Shown: in pieces, positions 1 to 5,182 of the stretch
Numbering within the stretch: the first letter of the stretch is position 1
Layout: each line of letters begins with the position of its first letter
From: Bergeyella zoohelcum
Lineage (GTDB): Bacteria; Bacteroidota; Bacteroidia; Flavobacteriales; Weeksellaceae
DNA: 6,271 nt
Direction: 5' to 3'
Assembly: GCA_030523905.1 (NCBI GenBank)
Contig: JAUNHO010000068.1
Span: 1 to 6,271 of the forward strand
Position numbers and translations under genes: made by a program
Notes under the pieces: generated by a model
What the model was told of the DNA's origin: nothing
The model's database searches: none
The model's input: only the letters and a program-made list of their open reading frames with translations

Positions 1-476
1 TACAGCACGATGGTTTTTTTCTCATCGGCGAGTTGTTTCAGTTTGGTTTGTCGTCCCTTTTTTTGGGGTAAAAATCCAGCAAAAAGGAACTCATTATTGG
101 GCAAACCAGATACCACCAACGCAGGTACAAAAGCCGTAGCTCCCGGTAGGCAAATCATCTCTACATCGGCATCTGCACAGGCTCTGGCAAGGAGAAAACC
201 AGGGTCGGAAATGGCAGGTGTACCAGCATCGGTAATTAGGGCGATGTTCTGCCCATTTTGCAGGTCTTCTATTACCTTTTGCGTGGATTGATGTTCATTA
301 TGTAAATGATAGGATTTCAGCGGTTTAGCAATTTCATAATGTTTCAAAAGAATGCCCGAAGTGCGTGTGTCTTCGCAGAGGATATAATCTACTTCTTTCA
401 GGGTTTTCACGGCTCTGAACGACATATCTTCCAAGTTTCCCACAGGCGTAGGCACAAAATATAAAATACCAGACAT
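1..476 (-). CDS. rsmI: RsmI, 16S rRNA 2'-O-ribose C1402 methyltransferase (3' end outside window)
   Basis: This gene encodes the SAM-dependent enzyme that 2'-O-methylates C1402 of 16S rRNA in the decoding centre (known for the family). I translated 158 codons from the ATG at 474-476; the frame is open to the window edge. Visible family motifs are TPVGNLEDM (residues 10-18), EDTRTS (35-40), TDAGTPAISDPG (82-93), PGATA (111-115), SGLP (123-126) and GFLPQKKGRQ (134-143). This is the usual order for the tetrapyrrole-methylase-like fold of RsmI. Family members are about 220-280 residues, so roughly the last third is missing because the window ends, not because the gene is broken. The ATG is favoured because homologues begin just before this motif series and a promoter lies 15 bp upstream. 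The gene appears to be transcribed alone, separated by a terminator from the minus-strand unit upstream. Confidence 0.96.
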   Translation of the reverse strand, partial: MSGILYFVPTPVGNLEDMSFRAVKTLKEVDYILCEDTRTSGILLKHYEIAKPLKSYHLHNEHQSTQKVIEDLQNGQNIALITDAGTPAISDPGFLLARACADADVEMICLPGATAFVPALVVSGLPNNEFLFAGFLPQKKGRQTKLKQLADEKKTIVL

Positions 477-490
477 TGAATAAATTTGCC

Positions 491-523
491 CAAAGATACT
501 ATTAATAAAGGACTTAGCCAAAA
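491..523 (-). promoter_or_regulatory. Bacteroidota-type promoter of rsmI
   Basis: Read on the minus strand, TTTTG (519-523) is followed by a 20-bp spacer and then TATCTTTG (491-498). The latter is a perfect match to the Bacteroidota -7 consensus TAnnTTTG. The predicted transcript would start around 484-486, giving a leader of about 10 nt before the rsmI ATG at 476. Short A-rich leaders without a strong Shine-Dalgarno sequence are normal in this phylum. Confidence 0.7.
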
Positions 524-543
524 GTCTTTTGTTTTGCAAAGTG

Positions 544-571
544 AAAAACCGCCACAAAAAGGGCGGTTTTT
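544..571 (-). terminator. Rho-independent terminator after the SH3b gene
   Basis: AAAAACCGCC (544-553) and GGCGGTTTTT (562-571) form a perfect 10-bp inverted repeat with an 8-nt loop. The A-tract on one side supplies a T-tract on the minus strand. It lies 45 bp after the stop codon of the minus-strand SH3b gene and should end that unit before rsmI. The structure is symmetric, so it could also work on the plus strand, but no plus-strand gene ends nearby. Confidence 0.85.
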
Positions 572-616
572 GAGCTGTTTATTCAGATGTACAGCTATTA
601 TTTTTGTTGAAATTAA

Positions 617-1423
617 TTATCCTTTATGACTTCCTATCAGGCTTAATACTAAAAAACCAGCAACAGAAGTTGCCATTGCTATATTTCTAGCTCTATTATT
701 ATCGTGGGCTCTTTGCTCATAAACCGATAGTGATACGGATCTACCATTCACAGTTTTTTTTGTTTGTCTTATACTATTATGTAGAATTATGAAAATCACC
801 ACTATCATTACTATCACAATAAAAACTTTTGCCATTACAGATAAAAAAGCGTGAAAATAATTATCTCTATTCTCCATTACAGACCATACCGCACTTCCTA
901 TAAAACATAAACCACCTAATACAATACCTGCTATGCCAAGATTACCTGGTCCATTTTCCTCTTCTTGAAGCCCTAATATCACTCCTATTACAGGGAAGAT
1001 AAAACTAGCACATAACAGAAAAAAATCATACCAGTTTACAATAGTGGTCATCTCTCCATTTCTAGTCTTTATCAAAGCAATAATGTAGAATATAAGAGTA
1101 ACTAACCCTAATATAGATATTGTATAAAGAAGAGTTTTATCCTTATTAGACTTCTTTATTTCTTCCGCTGGTATAAGAAATTTCATAGAAGCATAGCCAA
1201 TCTTATCATTACCATTTTCATCTACAAAAGACACTTTAGCCCAATTTCCTTCAATTTCCTCTACTTGCACTATTTGGTTTCTTGCAAATTTACCTATTAC
1301 TTGGCTATTTTTATCAGGTAACTCTCTGATATTAAGCTCGGGTGATGTTACTTCATAATTCCCTATTTGTGCGTGTATTATAACCCCCAAAAATAGAAAT
1401 GTCAATAATATTATTTTTTTCAT
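617..1423 (-). CDS. Secreted/membrane SH3b-domain protein with five predicted membrane segments (unknown function)
   Basis: I do not recognise a named family for this 268-residue protein. It starts with a clear signal peptide (KK, hydrophobic core, likely cleavage at HA/Q after residue 18). A bacterial SH3-like domain follows at about 20-84, with the typical LNIRELPDKNSQVIGKF pattern and a WAKV strand. Five hydrophobic stretches come next, at about 97-118, 131-153, 161-183, 191-215 and 247-264. A polar, Arg/Lys-rich loop lies between the last two. This suggests an extracytoplasmic SH3b head, possibly binding a cell-wall or protein ligand, on a membrane anchor. The frame continues upstream to an ATG at 1474, which would overlap the preceding gene by 11 bp. 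I chose the ATG at 1423 because it begins a perfect signal peptide, leaving a 40-bp gap to the glycosylase-like gene. Base composition is about one third G+C over 661-1380 by hand count. Confidence 0.8.
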   Translation of the reverse strand: MKKIILLTFLFLGVIIHAQIGNYEVTSPELNIRELPDKNSQVIGKFARNQIVQVEEIEGNWAKVSFVDENGNDKIGYASMKFLIPAEEIKKSNKDKTLLYTISILGLVTLIFYIIALIKTRNGEMTTIVNWYDFFLLCASFIFPVIGVILGLQEEENGPGNLGIAGIVLGGLCFIGSAVWSVMENRDNYFHAFLSVMAKVFIVIVMIVVIFIILHNSIRQTKKTVNGRSVSLSVYEQRAHDNNRARNIAMATSVAGFLVLSLIGSHKG

Positions 1424-1463
1424 TTTACGGATAATATGTAATCTTTCCCTAAAATCAAGTTCA

Positions 1464-2093
1464 TTAAATAGCATTCATTATCTGCTCAATGCTCTCAAAC
1501 GCTGAATAACAAAAACCAGGAGCAGAAGGGTGAGAAACAGCGATGATAGGATACTCTCTACCTGCCACCTCGTAGTAATAAATTCCCTTGCCTTTATTTA
1601 CAGACGATGGCTCTCCAAATCTCCCAGTAGAAGGCATATTGCCCCACAAACGCCAACCCCAAGCGATGATAACATCGGGCTGATACTTCTCTACTACTTC
1701 ATAAAAAGCCTTTTCACTTTGGGTAAATTCTTCTTCCGTAGGAGAAGTTCTCGCTTGTGAGATAGGAAACTGCACATAGTTGTAAAACGCCACTGATTGC
1801 CAAAAGTCTATCAAATTTGTTTTTTCTTCGTCCCAATTATAAAACTCTTTGGCAAATTTGGTGAAAGAATTCATCCAAGGGCTGTGTTCTCTGTTGCCTT
1901 TTTGGTAGTCTATATAAGACTTTATGACATCTTGCGTAAAGTCCAAATACTCACCTTGTTTCAAATCCTCGTAAGCATCTTCATAGATTTCCTCCTCCCA
2001 ATAGTGGCTTTCACCAAGGATAAGGACTTTCTTACCATTAATTCCCTTTTCGTAATTCTCTCCTACGAAAGGTGCGAAATTTACATTTTTCAT
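1464..2093 (-). CDS. Uracil-DNA-glycosylase-superfamily-like protein
   Basis: This 209-residue cytoplasmic protein carries a motif series resembling the uracil-DNA glycosylase fold. KKVLILGESHYW (21-32) sits where UDGs have their GEAPG or GQDPYH loop. VAFYNYVQ (101-108) sits in the place of the second strand motif. QPDVIIAWGWRLW (138-150) resembles the strand 'kPkvvvalG', and VSHPS (186-190) resembles the C-terminal HPS loop that enters the DNA minor groove. No transmembrane segment or signal peptide is visible. The classic catalytic Asp of GQDPYH and the GEAPG form are absent, so activity and substrate cannot be assigned; a modified-base glycosylase or a non-catalytic relative are both possible. 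It is the first gene of a unit with the SH3b protein (40-bp gap). The ATG at 2093 follows an A-rich stretch and is the first in frame. Confidence 0.6.
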   Translation of the reverse strand: MKNVNFAPFVGENYEKGINGKKVLILGESHYWEEEIYEDAYEDLKQGEYLDFTQDVIKSYIDYQKGNREHSPWMNSFTKFAKEFYNWDEEKTNLIDFWQSVAFYNYVQFPISQARTSPTEEEFTQSEKAFYEVVEKYQPDVIIAWGWRLWGNMPSTGRFGEPSSVNKGKGIYYYEVAGREYPIIAVSHPSAPGFCYSAFESIEQIMNAI

Positions 2094-2139
2094 TTCTTAT
2101 TGTTTTACTTCGTTAATTTTTATACCAATGTGGAACAAC

Positions 2140-2175
2140 AAAAAAGGCTTCGCTCCTACGAGAGGAACGAAACCT
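2140..2175 (-). terminator. Terminator-like hairpin inside the leader (possible attenuator)
   Basis: Arms 2163-2175 and 2145-2157 pair over 13 bp without a bulge around a 5-nt loop; on the minus-strand RNA two of these pairs are G-U. They are followed on the minus strand by six T (2140-2145) and then GTTG. This has the form of an intrinsic terminator. It sits 47 bp before the glycosylase-like start codon and after the only good promoter, so transcripts must pass it to reach the genes. It could instead be an internal hairpin of a repeat element. Confidence 0.6.
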
Positions 2176-2221
2176 AATTTTTCTCTATTTAATACACCAT
2201 AAACAGCAGAGCGACAGCCTT

Positions 2222-2269
2222 TTACCCCCCCCCTAGAATTTTATTTGGTATATGCAAATTTTTTATCAT
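2222..2269 (-). CDS. Candidate 15-residue leader peptide ending at a G9 tract
   Basis: An ATG at 2267-2269 opens MIKNLHIPNKILGGG, followed directly by TAA at 2222-2224. It lies about 27 nt after the expected transcription start and is preceded by an A-rich tract. The three Gly codons are the nine-G run itself. Loss of one G would extend the frame to KRLSLCCLWCIK (27 residues). Gain of one G would extend it to 57 residues, ending at 2097. There is no homology evidence that the peptide is made. Confidence 0.25.
   Translation of the reverse strand: MIKNLHIPNKILGGG
2225..2233. repeat. Homopolymer run of nine C (nine G on the minus strand)
   Basis: Nine consecutive C occur in otherwise AT-rich intergenic DNA. 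Runs of this length in G/C are prone to slipped-strand length change and are typical of contingency loci in host-associated bacteria. Its position between the promoter and the glycosylase-like gene is what makes it notable. Length errors in sequencing are also common at such runs. Confidence 0.8.
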
Positions 2270-2302
2270 TATTTTTTACTTTTTTTATAAAATTTTGTGC
2301 CA

Positions 2303-2330
2303 CAAAGATATAAAAATATTGGTTATCCAA
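2303..2330 (-). promoter_or_regulatory. Bacteroidota-type promoter driving the leader and glycosylase-like/SH3b unit
   Basis: On the minus strand TTG (2328-2330, within TTTTTTG) is followed by a 17-bp spacer and TATCTTTG (2303-2310), a perfect TAnnTTTG. The same -7 octamer is used by rsmI. The predicted start is around 2296, giving a leader of about 200 nt, unusually long for this phylum. It lies just after the Mur ligase stop codon, so this unit can be expressed independently of the Mur ligase. Confidence 0.7.
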
Positions 2331-2343
2331 AAAATATTTTTGT

Positions 2344-3720
2344 CTAAATTTTATCAAAAATCGCTTTGGTAAATTGCTCCAAGCTTGGGTCTCTCGCTCC
2401 CATCAGAAGCAGGACGCAATTTTCTATAAAAGAAGTCCTTACCTCATCTAAAAACTTATTTCTATCTTCCACAAAAAAGGCATTTTTACCTTTGTTTTTA
2501 AGGTCTTGCACCAAATCATTTGCAGAAATATCTTTGGTTGCCGTGCCTCCTGCATAGAAAATTTCGCTCATCCATATTTCGTCATTTTCCCTTAATGCTG
2601 ATGAAATTTCCTCCACAAAATCCTTTCTCAAAAATCGTGTAGGTCCGTAGCCGTGTGGCTGAAACCACGCTACCACTTTGTCTGCCAATGGTTGGCACGC
2701 CTTGATACTTGCGGCACATTTGGCGGGATTGTGGGCGTAATCATCTATGACCCAAATGCCGTTTTTCTGTCCCAAAATCTGATGACGGCGGTAGATGCCC
2801 TCGTATTTTGCAAGGCTTTTGGCACAGGTTTCCAAATCCACGCCAATCTCGTGAGCCACCGCAATGGCCGCCGTAGCGTTTTCCACAGAGTGTTGCCCTA
2901 TGGCATTCATCTGAAACGATTTGCCTTTGACTTCAAAAGATAAATTAAAGCCTTGTTGGTTGAATTTCAAGGCATTGTAACCAGCGTTTTCATCTTCAAA
3001 ACCAAAATCTTTTTCTGCATCAGAAGATAGTGTTTTCGCCAATTTATTAGACTGATTGACAATGAATAAGCCCTTTGTATTCGCCTTGAAAACGGAAAAT
3101 AAATTCATTAGCTCATCTATCTCTTGGTGGTCTTTATCCACATTCAGAAGTAGACCGATTTCAGGTTCGTACTGCACCACAGAGCCATCAGATTCATCGG
3201 CTTCTATGATGAGCCAATCGCCTTTTCCTACGGCAGCATTGCCTATTTTCCCTTGTTTGATGATGCTCGTAAGCCCTGCCCCAGAGATGATACTTGGCTC
3301 AAAACCAGCGTCTAGCAAAATCTGAAACAACATAGCGGAAGTGGTAGATTTCCCAGAAGTTCCTGCCACGGCAATGGTCTTTTTACTTTTGGCAATAACG
3401 GAGAGAAGTTCGCTCCTTTTAATGATAGGAATGCCGAGTTCTTTGGCTTTTTTCACCTCAAAAACAGTGTCTTCTATCGCTGTGGAAACGACCACCAAAT
3501 CTGTATTTTCGGTAATCCCAGAGCCATCTTGGAGGAAACATTGTATGCCCTCGTTTTCCAGTTTTTGTTTGGTGTCATTGGGTTCATTGGGAAGGAAATA
3601 TCTATCACTCCCCGAAACTTCTTTGCCAATCCCTTGCAGATACTGGGCAATGGCACTCATACCCACCCCAGCAATACCGATGAAAAATATACGATGAACC
3701 TGTGAAATATCTTGTATCAT
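2344..3720 (-). CDS. Mur ligase family protein, MurC/Mpl-like
   Basis: This 458-residue cytoplasmic ATP-dependent ligase has all three Mur ligase domains. The N-terminal Rossmann domain carries FFIGIAGVGMSAIA (12-25) and GSDRYF (37-42), which are MurC/Mpl-type features. The central ATPase domain has the P-loop GTSGKSTT (120-127) and EADESD (173-178), with NVDKDHQE (193-200) after it. The C-terminal domain shows YRRHQ (310-314), DDYAHNP (326-332), FQPHGYGPTR (353-362) and GARDPS (441-446). The closest known roles are UDP-MurNAc:L-Ala ligation (MurC) or recycling-tripeptide ligation to UDP-MurNAc (Mpl). The P-loop GTSGKST instead of the usual GTHGKTT, and AHNP instead of HHP, set it apart, and the start lacks the HFIAIGGSAMH typical of Mpl. 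I therefore give no gene symbol. It begins 22 bp after the acidic repeat protein and is probably co-transcribed with it. No terminator was seen after it. Confidence 0.85.
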   Translation of the reverse strand: MIQDISQVHRIFFIGIAGVGMSAIAQYLQGIGKEVSGSDRYFLPNEPNDTKQKLENEGIQCFLQDGSGITENTDLVVVSTAIEDTVFEVKKAKELGIPIIKRSELLSVIAKSKKTIAVAGTSGKSTTSAMLFQILLDAGFEPSIISGAGLTSIIKQGKIGNAAVGKGDWLIIEADESDGSVVQYEPEIGLLLNVDKDHQEIDELMNLFSVFKANTKGLFIVNQSNKLAKTLSSDAEKDFGFEDENAGYNALKFNQQGFNLSFEVKGKSFQMNAIGQHSVENATAAIAVAHEIGVDLETCAKSLAKYEGIYRRHQILGQKNGIWVIDDYAHNPAKCAASIKACQPLADKVVAWFQPHGYGPTRFLRKDFVEEISSALRENDEIWMSEIFYAGGTATKDISANDLVQDLKNKGKNAFFVEDRNKFLDEVRTSFIENCVLLLMGARDPSLEQFTKAIFDKI

Positions 3721-3742
3721 TTTGATTTATTTTTTGCCCTAT

Positions 3743-4498
3743 TTACAAAAATTTATTCTCCACCAAAGTCCAAAGTCTTTGGGCATATTCATCTACCTTT
3801 TCCCAGTTTCTTTCATAATAGACTTCGCTCAGATATTCTTGGGCTTCATCTAGAGTTTTGCAATCATTTAGAGCCTTTACGGTTTCATTCAGTTGCACTT
3901 GGCTACCAGAAAAAAGAATCTTGGTAAAGGCAATTCTATCATTCAAATCTAGCCTAAATTCTGGTTTTTGTTTCGTAGTATTTTGGGGAACTTCGTCTTC
4001 TATCACATCAAATAGAGATAATGTTTCAGCAGTATTATGAAGTCCTTTTATACTCGGCATTTTCATTTTCTTGTCTTGCTTCTCTTCCTTTACTTCTGGC
4101 AAAGTTTCTTCCGCTTCCTCCTCTAAAACTTCAAACGAAATCGGCTCAGATGGTTCTTCTTCTATCTCTATTTCTGGTAAAAGTTCTTCCGCCTCTTCCT
4201 CCAAAACTTCAAACGAAAGTAGCTCGGTTTTTTCATCAAAAATAATTTCTTCTTTTTCTGAAATTTCTTCCTCTAAAATCTCAAAAGACGGAATATTTTG
4301 CTCCGATTGGGTATCGTTTTCTGTCTCAAAAGTGATGTTTTTAAGGTATTTCAAAAATTCCATTCTGTCTTTCAACTGAGAAACCAGCAATTCTTTCTCT
4401 AAAAGATTTTGCACATCATTAGACTCTAAAAGACTATTTATCAAACTTTTACACTCACCGAAAAGTTTTTGTTCCAAATTTTGTATATCCATTATCAT
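3743..4498 (-). CDS. Acidic repeat-containing conserved Bacteroidota protein (unknown function)
   Basis: This 251-residue soluble protein has no signal peptide or membrane segment. Residues 1-55 look helical. Residues 70-140 are strongly Glu-rich and hold three copies of an SFE(I/V)LEEE motif at 71, 95 and 121. Residues 180-251 form a compact C-terminal part (LNDRIAFTKILFSGSQVQLN ... NWEKVDEYAQRLWTLVENKF). That part resembles the C-terminal region found in many uncharacterised Bacteroidota proteins, with the pattern 'lNDrf.fi.eLF.gd...f...v..L....s.eea..yL......Nw'; this is recognition from memory. Function is unknown. Two in-frame ATGs, 4498 and 4492, are both possible starts. The gene precedes the Mur ligase with a 22-bp gap and diverges from tdk, so a role connected with the envelope is possible but unproven. 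Confidence 0.75.
   Translation of the reverse strand: MIMDIQNLEQKLFGECKSLINSLLESNDVQNLLEKELLVSQLKDRMEFLKYLKNITFETENDTQSEQNIPSFEILEEEISEKEEIIFDEKTELLSFEVLEEEAEELLPEIEIEEEPSEPISFEVLEEEAEETLPEVKEEKQDKKMKMPSIKGLHNTAETLSLFDVIEDEVPQNTTKQKPEFRLDLNDRIAFTKILFSGSQVQLNETVKALNDCKTLDEAQEYLSEVYYERNWEKVDEYAQRLWTLVENKFL
4091..4227. repeat. Degenerate tandem repeat, 78-bp period, inside the acidic protein gene
   Basis: Two copies begin at 4091 and 4169 and share most bases through the segment coding for SFEVLEEEAEE and LPE. A third, shorter and more diverged copy lies around 4255-4290 (SFEILEEE). The copies stay in frame (26 and 24 codons apart), pointing to duplication within the gene. Copy number could vary between strains. 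Confidence 0.7.
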
Positions 4499-4520
4499 TA
4501 AATTTTATTAAAATTTTCCT

Positions 4521-4528
4521 TAATTTTG
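4521..4528 (+). promoter_or_regulatory. Candidate -7 element for tdk
   Basis: TAATTTTG matches TAnnTTTG perfectly and lies 27 bp before the tdk ATG, so a start near 4535 would give a leader of about 20 nt. There is no TTG at the expected 17-23 bp upstream (only TTA), so the -33 element is weak. Confidence 0.45.
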
Positions 4529-4545
4529 AGGCTTGAAATTATCGG

Positions 4546-4574
4546 CTAATTTACGATGTTTTTAGAAAATACAA
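4546..4574 (-). promoter_or_regulatory. Candidate promoter for the acidic protein and Mur ligase pair
   Basis: On the minus strand TTG (4572-4574) is followed by an 18-bp spacer and TAAATTAG (4546-4553), matching five of the six fixed positions of TAnnTTTG. The predicted start near 4539 is about 40 nt before the ATG at 4498. The -33 part lies within the first codons of tdk, so the two divergent promoters would be closely interlocked. Confidence 0.35.
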
Positions 4575-5140
4575 TCAATCACGCAAAACAAAGTGGCTGG
4601 ATGGAGGTCATCTGTGGCTCTATGTTCTCTGGTAAAACCGAAGAACTCATCCGCCGTCTCCGTAGGGCAGAAATGGCAGGGCAACGAGTGGAAATCTTCA
4701 AACCCAAAATAGATACCCGCTATGATGATGATAATGTGGTCTCCCATAACCAGACCAAAATAAGAAGTACCCCAGTGGAGTCTTCAGGTGAAATTCTACT
4801 GCTAGGCTCTACTTGCGATGTAGTAGCAATAGATGAGGCTCAGTTTCTTGATATGGATATAGTAAAAGTAGCTAACCAACTGGCTAACAGCGGAAAACGA
4901 GTCATCATCGCTGGGCTAGATATGGACTATATGGGCAGACCTTTTGGGCCAATGCCAAACCTAATGGCAACCGCCGAGTATGTAACCAAAGTACACGCCA
5001 TCTGCAAAAAAACAGGAAATCTTGCCAATTATTCTATGCGAATCTCTGGAAGTGATGAACTTGTTCAGCTGGGCGAAACGGATAGCTACGAAGCCGTGAG
5101 CAGACGAGTTTTTGCAAATGAAGTTCTCAATAATGATTAG
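4556..5140 (+). CDS. tdk: Thymidine kinase (type II, TK1-like)
   Basis: The enzyme phosphorylates thymidine with ATP to give dTMP in pyrimidine salvage (EC 2.7.1.21). The 194-residue length is normal. Motifs seen are MEVICGSMFSGKTEEL (26-31 region; P-loop GSMFSGKT at 21-28), the Walker B and catalytic Glu in AIDEAQF (91-97), GLDMDYMGRPFG (120-131) and the thymidine-binding lasso region ending in SYEAVSRR (177-184). The usual structural zinc site is largely gone: the CxxC is CKKT (150-153) and the second pair, normally CRxC/H, is SRRV (182-185). I believe this loss is common in flavobacterial relatives. The ATG at 4556 is preferred over the internal Met26 because flavobacterial homologues share the FLENT...SGWMEV leader. 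The gene diverges from the acidic protein gene and is followed 42 bp later by murF. Confidence 0.95.
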   Translation: MFLENTINHAKQSGWMEVICGSMFSGKTEELIRRLRRAEMAGQRVEIFKPKIDTRYDDDNVVSHNQTKIRSTPVESSGEILLLGSTCDVVAIDEAQFLDMDIVKVANQLANSGKRVIIAGLDMDYMGRPFGPMPNLMATAEYVTKVHAICKKTGNLANYSMRISGSDELVQLGETDSYEAVSRRVFANEVLNND

Positions 5141-5182
5141 GGCTTTTGCCTCATTAATCAAAATAATTTATCTCTAAAAAAT

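Larger units (their letters stand above)
2121..2252. mobile_element. Possible MITE-like element with 8-bp terminal inverted repeats
   Basis: TATACCAA at 2121-2128 and TTGGTATA at 2245-2252 are exact inverted repeats bounding 132 bp. The outer TA of each end could be a TA target duplication, as produced by IS630/mariner-type transposases, leaving 6-bp ends. Inside lie the C9/G9 run and the 13-bp hairpin. There is no transposase frame, so it would be non-autonomous. The inverted repeats are short and could be chance; copies elsewhere in the genome would be needed to confirm it. Confidence 0.4.
2097..2310 (-). other. Structured leader upstream of the glycosylase-like gene
   Basis: This gene-free stretch of about 250 bp (2094-2343) holds several ordered elements, read on the minus strand. 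They are a promoter ending at 2303, a 15-codon open frame (2222-2269), a run of nine G, a strong hairpin with a T-run, and a 42-codon frame without a start codon that ends in TAA at 2097-2099, five bases short of the glycosylase-like ATG. The arrangement looks like a transcription attenuator with leader-peptide frames. That is inference from layout; no known riboswitch class was recognised. Confidence 0.45.

Noticed and set aside
10..291. Plus-strand open frame of 93 codons
   Set aside because: It lies antisense to rsmI, whose minus-strand translation shows all family motifs.
507..530. Imperfect 9-bp hairpin overlapping the rsmI -33 region, and the palindrome CAAAAG-T-CTTTTG at 519-531
   Set aside because: It is AT-rich and contains a wobble that becomes a mismatch on the rsmI strand; it could be an operator but there is no support beyond symmetry.
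573..596. AGCTGT/ACAGCT inverted repeat with a 12-nt loop
   Set aside because: Six base pairs with a large loop are weak; the adjacent 10-bp terminator explains this interval.
1424..1474. Longer start for the SH3b protein at the ATG ending at 1474
   Set aside because: It would place 17 charged residues before a perfect signal peptide and overlap the upstream gene by 11 bp; the Met at 1423 fits far better.
1797..2177. Plus-strand open frame of 126 codons crossing the UDG-like start and the hairpin
   Set aside because: It has no family motifs, is mostly antisense to a better supported gene, and ends within the inverted repeat.
4524..4554. Plus-strand TTTTG-N18-TAATTTAC as the tdk promoter
   Set aside because: Only four of six -7 positions match and transcription would start inside the first codons, requiring leaderless translation.
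5134..5160. TGATTA/TAATCA inverted repeat spanning the tdk stop codon
   Set aside because: The stem is interrupted by a bulge and has no T-run, so it is unlikely to terminate before murF.
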